From contig NW_008246069.1 of assembly GCF_000281045.1 (NCBI RefSeq), forward strand, positions 212,282 through 240,190: a stretch of 27,909 nt of DNA, read 5' to 3'. The stretch is from Saprolegnia diclina VS20. Lineage: Eukaryota; Oomycota; Saprolegniomycetes; Saprolegniales; Saprolegniaceae. Below are positions 16,247 through 26,100 of the stretch, one piece after another (position 1 is the first letter of the stretch; each line of letters begins with the position of its first letter). The position numbers and the translations under genes are program-made. The notes under the pieces were generated by a model. That model was not told where the DNA came from. It saw nothing but the letters and a program-made list of their open reading frames with translations, and did not search any database.

Positions 16247-17860
16247 GCCACTGTGTCTCACGTCGCGTCAGAGGGCCCATAGAAAGTCCAAGATATCCAT
16301 GGTCCGAATTCCGAGTGCCTAATTAGGACATAAAGCTGTGGGAAATGACGCATTTCGCACAGCCAAATGATGCGCGACGTTGAAGACGACACTATATTGT
16401 AACGTCAAGTAGTGTGACTGCAAACGACGTCGATGTGGGCAGGGCGCCACCGATAGCTGCAACAAGGACACGATGGCGATGTGGCCATAAGCAAAAGTGA
16501 TCGGAGCTGGCGTCATCTCCAGCTTGGACTGGCCCCATTTTCGTGCAAGCAAAGCGACGCAGTTGCGGCCAAGTGGGTGCGATGCGTCGAGGTTCGAAAA
16601 CACATGCACAGCACATCGAAGCACCGCGCCGAGTACTCGGTGGCTTTTGGCGGCGTGGTTGGGAGCGCCGCCAGAGTACGAGCGCTGCCGACATATTTAT
16701 TCAAGCTCGGTATTGGCAACGCAACATGACGCAGCGCGTACATACACTGTCCAAGCATGGTGAATAGCGTGTCATCGCTTGGTCTGACGAGTTGGAATGT
16801 TGGTACTTGGAAGAAACGGCTTCAAGGTCGTAGTCGCAAGCAAGGAAGCCATTCGCCTCCTTGCACGCTTGTACTGGCGCCGTGCGAGCTGAGAGTGCTT
16901 GCAGGAGGACATTGGGCTTGCCTCCACAACGTTGAACAGTGCATGCTCCGCTGCAGAAATCGGCGCTCGGTTCCGCGCTGGCTCGATGACATCCTTTCAG
17001 CTGCGCATGGCGCCAGTGCACGAGACAAAACGTCCCGAGTGTTCGTGTCACTTGCACTCACTTGCCCTGCATCCAAGCACGACGAGCTGAGCTCGCTTGA
17101 AGGCAAGTCACAAAGGTGTTGCTCCAAATATACACTATTTCAAGCCTTTGGTCGGATTCTCCACGTGCAGAATACGGTGAAGAACGCGGGATGAAGCCAT
17201 GGCGCTTTCAGTGAGTAATTCAAGGCGACGCAGAGTGCGACGCGGGTCTCATCAGAGTCTCAGACGCACCACCACGTAGCGTTTCTGCATCGGCGCCGCC
17301 TCTCATAGCCGTCACCCGACTGTGCAGCAGCAGCAGCAGAAGTCGCCCTCGCCTGCCACGAGGTTGCATCTCAGATCCTCTTCTCAACTCGCAGCGTGTT
17401 CAAGCTGAGAATGTATTGAGCAACAGATATGGGTGGTCAAGTAGCTTGCTGCACGCTGCTCATTGCCACCGAGTTGCTCTTGAATCTCGCGTCCTTTCGC
17501 CTTTCAAGATACGGTTTATTAATATTCGCCTGGATATGAACAATATACACAGTACAAGTGGTTTTGAGATCTCTATCGACAGCTGGAATATTATTTTGAT
17601 GCAAAGACAGGGAATCTTTCGTCGGCATCTGATTGGTTAAAAATAGGCACGTCGAGATTCGCTGCCGGTTTTTTCGAGCGCTGGGAATAAAACGCGCAAA
17701 TAAACGTCTTTTTATTATTTTAATGCGTCGAAATTGTCGAAATTCGAGAACCCTGCATTTTATTACACACATTGGTGAAGAGAAGAGTGTCGGTCGACAT
17801 TAAATGGTGGGCGGCGGTTTAAAATGAACACTTTGCATCTTCCCAGCACGGTCCAGCACC
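16247..17860. other. 1.6-kb gene-free spacer
   Basis: No ORF here shows family resemblance or the codon bias of its neighbours, and no tRNA, rRNA or transposon signature was seen. GC content falls towards the right; 17640-17780 is notably AT-rich, with A and T runs, and precedes the small gene at 17861. A short (CAG)n tract lies at 17324-17339. The spacer may be regulatory or hold a non-coding RNA that cannot be recognised by eye. Confidence 0.5.
17324..17339. repeat. (CAG)n microsatellite
   Basis: A run of five CAG/GCA triplets (GCAGCAGCAGCAGCAG) in non-coding sequence. It is short and probably not functional. Confidence 0.8.
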
Positions 17861-18106
17861 ATGATGAAGAAGCCGAGCAGCGCCAAGAGCCAAGCGCGCC
17901 CGAAGCACGTGGAGCGCCAAGGTCACCTCTCGGCGACGCGCCGCGACGCGACCCCGAAGCGCACGCCGCTGCAGCTAGCGCCCTCGGCGCGCGCGGGGAA
18001 CGCCACTTATTTATTGGCCAAGGGCCCCGATGGCACGCGTGGCTTCTACAGCCGCAGCCAAAAGCTCAGTATCCACGCCCACGAGTTTGTGCCCAACTCG
18101 CGCTAA
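17861..18106 (+). CDS. 81-aa basic protein with C-terminal PAM2-like motif
   Basis: A single-exon small ORF. The N-terminal half is Lys/Arg/Ser/Pro-rich and probably disordered. The C-terminus reads YLLAKGPDGTRGFYSRSQ and then KLSIHAHEFVP, two to three residues before the end. LSIHAHEFVP (residues 69-78) fits the PAM2 consensus L-N-x-x-A-x-E-F-x-P of proteins that dock on the MLLE domain of cytoplasmic poly(A)-binding protein; only the Asn is replaced, by Ser. Known PAM2 proteins (PAIP1/2, TOB, ataxin-2, eRF3, plant CID proteins) regulate translation and deadenylation, so a similar role is inferred. Met1 and Met2 are adjacent; either may start. The AT-rich block upstream is the likely promoter. 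The gene converges on NDUFAF5, about 120 bp away. Confidence 0.7.
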   Translation: MMKKPSSAKSQARPKHVERQGHLSATRRDATPKRTPLQLAPSARAGNATYLLAKGPDGTRGFYSRSQKLSIHAHEFVPNSR

Positions 18107-18227
18107 CCGTCCATCCACCTCGCTCACGGCGTGTGCCCATCGCTCTCTCAACTTATTGTCATAAACATCAACATGGATCGGCCCTTTATGGCCACACGAT
18201 GCATTCACGAGAGATCTTGCGTGCTCG

Positions 18228-19523
18228 CTATTCGGTGTCGGAGTGGTGGATCGTCGGCAGATCACGCAGCGACTTGGTCGCGGACCCGCGCTTCTTGGGC
18301 TGCTGCTGGCTGCTGTGCGGGCTCCACCCGATAAAGTAGATGACCTAGACGCGCCATGATGGCCACGACGATGCTCAGCCGCGTACCTGAAACGTCACTG
18401 GAATCGAGCCGTCTTCATTGCCGTACATGGTCTGGTAGATGGAGGCCGCCGCGAGGAGCGTGTCGCGCGACGGCGCAATCGCCGACGACGAGAACGGCGC
18501 GTTGTTCTCGGCCATGCCCTGGAGATGCTCCATCAAGACAAACGCGTCCGGGTACTCGACCGTGATGTAGTCCGTGTCGACTAGTGTACATCAGACATGT
18601 TGTCACTACTGCTTTGTACCGGTCGGCAGCGTAAAGCCCGCGCTTTGAAGCAAGTTGCCGGCGTCGGCGACGTTGACAAACGGCGAAATGTGCGGAAGGA
18701 TGCCGCCCTTGCGCTCTTGGTCAGCCAGAATGAACGAGCTCCTACGGACAATATCCGTGTGGATATATCGCACTCGATCGGCGCTCGTATTACCGAAGCT
18801 CGCAGAGGCTGTCGCCCCCGAGGACGGCGCCGAGGAAGACACCGTCCGGCTTCAACGTCTCGAGCACTTGCGTGAACGTGCTCGGAAGGTCGTTGACCCA
18901 ATGCAAGTTGCACGAGCTAATGACGAGGTCGAAGTGGTGACGCGGGAACGGCAGGAACTCTTCGTCGCCGCAAATGTGTTCGGTGGGCACTAGAAGCAGC
19001 GTCAGAGACAAAGCGTGCAGCCTCCGAGAGGTACACTTGGCATTGCGCGCCGTCTCCTCGGGCGTCTGAACGTCGCGCAGCAGCAAGTCCTCTAACCCAT
19101 TCATAAAGCTTTGCGATCACAACCATTTTGCGCACCGGCAAACTCAAACTGGAGCAGCTTCTTGATGCCACCGAGGCCGGCGTCGGGCGCGAGCGACTTG
19201 TAGATGTGGCCGCTGCCCGCGCCGAGGTCGAGAGCAAGCGGGAATTCGCGGTCAATGTCCTACGCCCATGTATCGCTTGACGCGTCGTCTCGTTCATGGA
19301 CCAGCCTACCTCAAGACGGTCCACGAGGCGTCGAGCGACCTCTTCGCGGAGGTACTCGTACTCGGTGCTGTTGGCAAGCTGCGCCACATTGTTGCGTTGC
19401 TGGCGCTTCATCGCTACGCGCCTTCATGGAGCACGGAGCGGCCATGCAGCATGGCGTACCTCGGTTGAAGACTTGCATCGACATGCTCCGGCGCCCCATG
19501 GCGCTCCGGACGGCTTGCAGCAT
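18228..19523 (-). CDS. NDUFAF5: NDUFAF5, complex I assembly arginine hydroxylase (mitochondrial)
   Basis: Eight exons give 325 residues (human 345): 19460-19523, 19310-19413, 19136-19259, 19035-19091, 18794-18989, 18620-18741, 18387-18580 and 18228-18344. Introns are 39-52 nt and all phases agree. The N-terminus ([16 protein letters not shown]) looks like a mitochondrial presequence. Then come [12 protein letters not shown] and [15 protein letters not shown], the SAM-binding motif [12 protein letters not shown] (residues 64-75), [26 protein letters not shown] and [20 protein letters not shown], all diagnostic of NDUFAF5. The C-terminal part ([37 protein letters not shown]) also matches. This BioC-like class I methyltransferase-fold protein hydroxylates an arginine of subunit NDUFS7 in the matrix early in complex I assembly. 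Identity is firm; the intron 3 and 4 boundaries were chosen by phase and homology. Confidence 0.93.
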
Positions 19524-19840
19524 GGCTGGAAATCACGAGCCGGCGATGATTGGACTCGTGTTAAGTGCGATTCGAACTTTACCCGTTCGCTCCCCTTGGC
19601 GCAAGAAGCCACGCGAAGCCTCGACGACCACCCCAAGCATCCTCTCGTCTGCAGGGAGCGTAGAGATCGCCACGTAAGCAACTGCTTGACACGCCAAGGA
19701 CAAGCTTATCTTGCTTGTATCATACGGTATTGCTGAGTATTGCCAACCATTGCGATGAAGACGTCGAGAAATTGTACTCAGCATGTTCCTCATGGCTTCT
19801 TCATGCGCTACCGACTCGGCCATGGTGACGACGTTCGTTC
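19524..19840. other. Intergenic spacer, V-ATPase d / NDUFAF5
   Basis: Some 317 bp between two genes on the minus strand. It holds the 3' region of the V-ATPase gene and presumably the NDUFAF5 promoter. No further gene or motif is seen. Confidence 0.5.
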
Positions 19841-21225
19841 TTAGTGGTGGCCGGGGCCCTTGGTGTTGAGGCGCCACGGCGCGTTCTCGCTGAAGATCGG
19901 GATAAAGTTGTGGATCGCGTCGCGCTGGTTCTGGATGATGCACTCGCATATCCAGACGAGGTTGCGCACTTCCTGCTCCTTCAACTTGACGTACGCGTAG
20001 AAGCACGCAAAGTGCATCTGGCTGCCAAACGCAAGCTCGCACATCATGACGTCACGCTCGTAGAACGCGTCGTCGATCGACTTGTTGTCGACGCCCTCGC
20101 TCTGGTGGATCTCCCAGATCTTGCGGTACACCGGGAACGGGTCGAGCACGATGCCGAGCGACCCTTCGTCCGACACCTCCGAGAGCGCTTCCGTGCCCGC
20201 GGGGTAGAGCTCGCCAATCGACGGGTAGAGCGGCTTGCGGTCCGAGATGCGCAGGCTTGGCTCGTTCAACGGCGTGCCAAACGAGTTGAGCGTAATGTTG
20301 ATCGCAATGCGATCGGCGCGCGCGCGGAGGATGATGCCCATCATGACGGCCGTCTCGCCCCCGAGGTTCTAACGGATAGCATGAGCGTGTCTCCACTAAG
20401 ATCTGGGTGTGTACCATGCAAAACTCGTGAAAGTCTTCGAGCCAGAGCTTGAGCAACGAGTTCTTGATGATCTCCATCTGGACCTCCTCGAGGATGTTGC
20501 GGACTTCCGAGGCTTCGCCAAGGCGGTCTTCGGCGTTCTCTTGGAGGAACTGCTGGAAGTACTTGCCTGGAGAGTGTTGATGTATGAGTGCCATGGCGCC
20601 TGCGGTGGTGGACGTACCGATCGGCGTGTCGATGAGGACGCACTCGTACAAGTCGGCGTAGCCCTTCGAGTTGGCCTCGAACGTGCAGATGCTGCGCATG
20701 ATCGAGTCGTCAAACTTGCCGAGCGGGTGCAACTGGCCAATGAGCTCGTTCACGTCACGACCGTTCATCGTGCCCTTGAGAAGGAGCATCAAGTTGTCGA
20801 TCATGTACTCGTATCTAGTAGCCATCGTGAGCTGCATGAAAGGTATCGCATGCGCCAATGGCCGTACGTGATGAAATCGAGAAACTCGCCGAGCGGCTCC
20901 ATGGCCTGCGCGCGCAAGAAGACAAACTCGTCGACAAACTTCTTGGTCGTCGCCGTCTGGATGATCGACGGCGTGACCGTACCGCTGTTGTCCTGGAGGA
21001 ACTGGTCGTAGTCGGTCTCTTGGAGGTTGAGCTTGATATCTACGCGTAGCCTTCGCTTCAGCGGACGCGCTTTTCGAGGGCGCATGTACCTTCGAGCGTC
21101 TCGCATTGCGTGAGGTGGTGGTAGTCGACGTCGTCGAGGAAGCCGCTGCGGTAGCCGCGGATCAAGCCCTCCACGAAGCCGTGCTGGATGTTAAAGGTCG
21201 TGATGTCTCCGGTTGACTGCACCAT
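19841..21225 (-). CDS. ATP6V0D: V-type proton ATPase subunit d
   Basis: Five exons give 394 residues: 21090-21225, 20868-21039, 20618-20814, 20415-20566 and 19841-20368 (introns 50, 53, 51 and 46 nt). Family signatures run in order: GFVEGLIRGYRSGFL, QCETLEDIKLNLQETDY, EPLGEFLDFIT then YEYMIDNLMLLL, HPLGKFD, VLIDTPIGKYFQQFL, LGGETAV, INITLNSFGTPL and FYAYVKLKEQEVRNLVWICE. Subunit d caps the V0 rotor ring and couples it to the V1 central stalk, driving proton pumping into vacuoles and endosomes. Compared with animal forms (about 350 residues) there is an insertion of about 13 residues after YFQQFLQEN (Glu-rich) and a C-terminal tail after IPIF of about 16 residues. The ATG at 21225 is the first in frame. 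Confidence 0.96.
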
Positions 21226-21783
21226 GGCGAAAATGGGACTCCCTTCCAAGGTACCGCCGGCTTTAGATCCAATTAATAAAAATAGCCTAATGTTTGTATA
21301 CTGGCAGCGTCATTTTTTGCACCGCCCATGCGTCAAAATAGAACAGAAACGACTCGACCTCTATGACTCGATATATTGTCATCAAGAATCCTCCAATATA
21401 ACATTGAACCTACTAGTTGTATTGAGAAATACTGTGAGAATACATACGTTGCGAAGTCCACTTCAAGGGGCGGCGCCATCGAAAGCCACAGGGAAGGCAA
21501 GCAAACCTCTGGAATCCCATACATTGCACCCAATACGCCAGAAGGTGGCAGTGCCGAAAATAAGCTCCCGCGTGTCGCGGAGGTCGATGGTGCGCTGCGC
21601 TTGTTCGGGCACGTCAGGGCGCCTCGTCCAAGCCCACACGAGTGGCCCAACAAAGGATTGGCGCCGTCGTCGACCCTGCCTCCTCCCAGAGAAGCGATCT
21701 TTTTATTTTCGGCATGTGCCGAAATGAACCAAAGATTCACCGTGTCAAGAAGATCGCAACCTGCGGTCCCGCCACGTGCCAAG
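21226..21783. other. Divergent intergenic region, V-ATPase d / coiled-coil gene
   Basis: Some 560 bp between divergent starts. It is AT-rich at 21270-21450 and more GC-rich towards the coiled-coil gene. The downstream reading frame stays open upstream to 21376, but that extension does not look protein-like. It probably serves as a shared promoter. Confidence 0.45.
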
Positions 21784-22578
21784 ATGGAGACGGCGCGCGA
21801 CTGGGAGCACCGCTGCCAGCAGCAGCAAGACGAAATCCGCTTGCTCAAGCAGCAGATCTCGCGCCTCGAGCAGCGATTGCACGGCAGCAACGAGAACGCG
21901 GTGGCCAATGGCCAAGACACAACGTCCGATGACAGTGGCCTCGAGAGCTTCTCGACGCGGCGCGAGCACGAGCACCAGCTACTGGAGCGGGCGAGCGCAC
22001 TCGTGGCGCGGCAAAAGACCGACTTGAAGGCCCAAGCGCAGAAGCTCAAGCACGAAAAGGAGACGTGGCGGCTCGAACATGCTCGGGGTCGAAGCGCCGC
22101 TGTCGTCAGCGAGATGAAGCGTGTGCTGGATACGGTACCGCATGCGCTTGGCAAACTCGAATCGACGATATCGAACTGATGTGGAACGTAGAGTGTGCAA
22201 TCGCTGAACCGCAACATGCGCCAGCTGCGAGCGACCGAGGACCGCATCCTTGCCCAGCGACGCCAGATACACGACCTTCCTACGTCGTCCGAGCTGTCCA
22301 ACGAAGGGAGCAGCGTCTCGAGTGTTCTTTCGTCGCTCGCCGATTCTCAGAGCTCGTGTCACGACGACATTGGTAGCGAGAGTAGCGAGTGCGAGTCGGA
22401 GGCGCCGTCGCTGCTGGACGAGCTCCATCGACTTCACAACGACCTCGCACGGGATGAGTCCCCGAGCTTTTCGCCCGTGCACGACGACTGGCAGTCGCCG
22501 CCCATGGCCGAGACGAGGCACCTCCACGACCCTTACGTCGGCTTAGTCGACCCACTGCACCGGCGACCGCCACGGTAG
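21784..22578 (+). CDS. Coiled-coil protein of unknown function, 245 aa
   Basis: Exons are 21784-22134 and 22192-22578, with a 57-nt intron (GTACCG...GTAG). The start at METARDWEHRC is chosen because coiled-coil sequence begins there (QQQQDEIRLLKQQISRLEQR). A Ser/Asp-rich break follows, then a second long charged helix (EHQLLERASALVARQKTDLK and onward) and, across the intron, SLNRNMRQLRATEDRILAQR. The C-terminal third is Ser/Asp/Glu-rich and disordered (SSVSSVLSSLADSQSS, ESSECESEAP). There is no recognisable family; such proteins are often cytoskeletal, centrosomal or ciliary adaptors, which is only a suggestion. The next small gene starts 41 bp downstream on the same strand. Confidence 0.75.
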
Positions 22579-22619
22579 AACGTCTCTCTTGCGCAATAGC
22601 TGAGTGTGCGCACAGTGCG

Positions 22620-22887
22620 ATGCGGCCGTTTGCGCCCACGGACCGACGACAAATGAACGAGCAGTGGCAGTGCGCTTCGATCTACGACAAGCAGATTACG
22701 AGCTGGGCCATCGGACGGCACAAGGTGCAAGTCGCTGCGCAGCAGCACGCCACGTACGTCGATTCGCGTCATCTCGCATGGCCGGCCCACGCACGCGATT
22801 AGGTGGCTCAATTCGTTGTGCCAAGAGCTCGAAGCCTACTCGACTGTGCGATCGCAGCCGCGAAGAGCCATGCTCGAGGAGCTGTAG
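22620..22887 (+). CDS. Two-exon 72-aa protein of unknown function
   Basis: Exon 1 is 22620-22753 and exon 2 is 22803-22887. The 49-nt intron has a strong donor (GTACGT) and a TTAG acceptor like its neighbours. Splicing turns two poor open frames into one with native codon use: SIYDKQITSWAIGRHKVQVA, then AAQQHATWLNSLCQELEAYS and RSQPRRAMLEEL before TAG. The product is mostly helical and charged, without a signal or membrane segment. The first ATG is at 22620; a second is at 22653. An in-frame TAG at 22597-22599 just upstream could also be a splice acceptor, so the small protein might be the tail of a longer one. No family is recognised. Confidence 0.5.
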
Positions 22888-23165
22888 CTGCAGAGCCTCC
22901 ACGCCTGAATACAGCAACAGCTGCTTGGCCACGCCTGGCATGCATTGAAGCGCTGTATATAGCTGGCGACTGCCGACGTGGAAGGCGCCTTGAGGCTCGA
23001 GGAGTTCGATGGCCTGCGCTCGTTCTCGTCGGCTATAAGGCTTGCCATTAAGTTGGTTGTACTGAATCTCAAAGATACCGGGGTGGTGGCGATGTCATCC
23101 GGAAACCATCCGGATTCGAGTGTGAACCGGCAATCTGGTGCCACTGTGCAGACACTACGACGACG
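22888..23165. other. Spacer upstream of the PH-array gene
   Basis: No gene was assigned. A TATATA-like run at about 22954-22959 lies 210 bp upstream of the next start, and the region is the probable promoter of the PH-array gene. Confidence 0.35.
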
Positions 23166-26100
23166 ATGGCCGAGCGCGAGGACGAGAACGCGTACGAGAA
23201 GCTGTCGCGCGAGGTGCACCAGGCGCAGACGACGGGCGCGATCCACCCCGACTGGCTCGAGAACCCATGCGGCTTCCTCCTCAAGCCCGACTTTAAGCGC
23301 AAGATGCAGCACATGGGCGCCGGCGGCAAGAAGCTCCAGACGAGTATCCGCGGCCTGCGGCTGCATTTGCCCGGGAGCTCGTACCGCAGCCGATGGTTCG
23401 TCCTCGATGGCATGATGCTGCGCTACTTCCGCTCCAAGAACGACGAGCAAGAGCTCGGCGCGATCCACTTGACGAGCGTCAACGCGGTCCTGCCCTCGAG
23501 CATGGCCGACGCACCCGATCACGCACTCGACCTCGTGTGCGCCGACCGCATCTACACGGTCGCCGCCGCGACGCGCGAAGACATGGTGCGCTGGGCCACG
23601 GTCCTCACGCTTGTGGTACGTTTGCGCCTGTCGACTTCGTCGCATCCGACACCACGACGTTGTAGCTGCGCGGCGAATACCAGCCCAAGCTCATGCAGCG
23701 GCGCGAGTCGGCTGTCATCCGCGGCAGCTCGGTGATACCGCCGCACAATGGCCGGGGCAGCGCCGTCGCCGTCATGCGCCAGGCGTCCCAGGTGCTCCCG
23801 GCCGCGCCGACCTTCCAGCCGACGCTGACGCCGTTCGACGAAGAGCCCGAGGACAAGGAGCGTGAGATGGACGCCAAGCTACGCGCCATGAGCGTACGCG
23901 AGAAGATGATCACCGTCACGTTCGACACCCCGGGCCCGCTGCATCTTTTGCTGCAGAGTACTACCTTCCTTGTCCGCTGAGCTCATCCCTTCTAGGCACG
24001 ATGGAAGACACGATCATGGTACGAGGTTTCCAGGAGCCGGCGGAAGGCGGCGTCGGCCTCGCCGAAGCCACGGGCATCATCATGCTCGGCGACATCCTCG
24101 TCGCGATCCAGGACCACACGTTCTCGACTTTGCCGTTTGCTCAAGCGATCGAAGAGATCCAGCGTGCCGCCCGACCGCTGACCCTCCGCTTCTCCCGCCT
24201 CGAAGCCGCGCCCATCAAGCAAGTGTCGCGTCTCGCGCAAGGCTGGGTGCTCGCCAAGGAGCCTGGTACGACGCCTTCTCGTCAAGTGTTGACGCCCATA
24301 ACGTAGCGACGAACCGCGTGCGCATCCGGCTCTTGCAGCTCCAAGGCTCCAAGCTGCACCTCTTCAAGTCGGGCCTGCACATTGGTCGGCAAGAACGCCC
24401 GGTGCTGACGCTCGCGCTCGACGACGTGACCGACATCCGTCCACTCCACGGTGCACTTTGTTTCCAAAAGTATCAATGTATCGATCTCGCCACCGTTAGA
24501 CAAACGGCCGAGTGTCACGTGCGTGCAAGGCTTCCCCAAGACGTTTGGCTTGACGCTCGAAGCCAGCCACTTTATGTTTACGTGCTACGTCCTGTCGCTC
24601 GACGAACTCAAAACGTGGCTCGACGTGCTCAAAAACGCGATTGTGTTTGAGAAACCACGCCTTGGCACGAGCACGATTCCTGTGCACCCGATCATGGTGC
24701 TTGAAAAGGCCGCCGACGCGACCATGACGACGGTTGCGTCGACGCTGCTCGTCAGTGACGCGCTCAAGTGGGGCGAGCTCACGCACGAGTTTGAAGCGCG
24801 GCATCTCGTGCTGCGTAGTGGCGGCAAGCTCCAGATCTATTCCGATGCGTCACGGACGGTGCTGCTCACGACGCTGCGCTGTGACGCAATCGTCGCGCTC
24901 ACGCCGTCCCAAGTGGCCTTGGGCGGGGACGAAGCCGCGTACCAGCTCGAGATTGCCGTCGTGCTTGCCTCCAACAACGTGCACTGGCGTCGGTCGTTCA
25001 ACCTTCGCTTCGAGTCCATCCATGTTCTCATGAAGTGGGCGCGGTACTTGGAACGGGAAGTGCGCCACAGTGCGGGGCGTGAACTCGACGTGACGTTGCT
25101 TGAAACGAACGCCGAGAGCTTGCTCTTGACGTCGTCCGGACCCCGCGTTGCCCGGTACGAGCCTCAAGACGAGTACGTGCGCTGGGTCGCGTCGAGCCGC
25201 GGCTGCCGCCACTTTGGTCAGCTGCGCATCGAAGGCCCGATGGCCCAAGGTATCGAGTTGGCGTTTCTATGGTTGCAAAGACCCGGATGAATAGGCTGGT
25301 TTTACGTCAAGAAGCCCGGTGCTGTCGGGGCCGACGCGTACCATCCGCGCTTTGTGGTACTCAAGGACCACCATTTGCTCCTGCACAAGTACGAGACGGC
25401 GGTAGGCTTGGCGATAGCAATCGATCGCAGCGTCCTACCTTCGCCTGCTGCGTAGAGTGCCGACGTCTGTGCCGGTCGCATCGACTTGGCCGAGATCCGC
25501 ACCGTGCGCGTCGTCAAGGGCGACTCTATGGACGCCTTTGACTTTTCGATTCAGCTCAAGACGTCGTCCAACCTGGTCTTCACGGTACTCGACAGTCGTG
25601 TCCGCATTGCGTATATAGAACTATCGCACTAGCTCGCAGCGCTGACGCAAGCCCAGAAAGAGGCGTGGTTCATGCTCCTTCTCTGGGCGTCCGACTACTA
25701 CTTTCAAGAAACGCCGCTCAACTCGCTGCTGCCGCCGCCCAAGCTCGTCTCGTCGACGTCGTCGGCCGAGCACGTGACGAACCGGCTCAGCATCGAAGTC
25801 GTCCAGAACGCGGCGCTCGCGACCACTAGTCGGGTGCGTCCTTCCGGCGCTTCTCTCTTCTGATATCGGGTAGGCGTCGTTGTGGGCCGTTGAAAGCATC
25901 GCGCAGATCCGCGGCTGGCTCACGCTCGGGGACCAGCGCGTCTATGCCGCGATCCTCAACGGCGTGCTCAGCTACTACGAAGTGGAAGACGACCTCGACA
26001 ACGAGTGGGGTGACGCGCTGGACGCGATCGAGCTCTCGCGCGTCCTGTCCGTGTCGTGTGACGGAGACGCGCGCTTCGCCGTCGTGCTGTCCTTGGACAC

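Noticed and set aside
16570-16620. GGTTCGA sequence resembling a tRNA T-loop
   Set aside because: No acceptor, D-arm or anticodon stem could be folded around it.
17824-18339. 171-aa plus-strand ORF overlapping the PAM2 microprotein
   Set aside because: Its composition is low in complexity (His/Arg/Ala/Pro) and the overlapping frame carries a recognisable motif. It could act as an overlapping upstream ORF, but there is no support for a product.
22836-23645. 269-aa minus-strand ORF overlapping the first PH exon
   Set aside because: It is an antisense shadow of the PH1 coding sequence.
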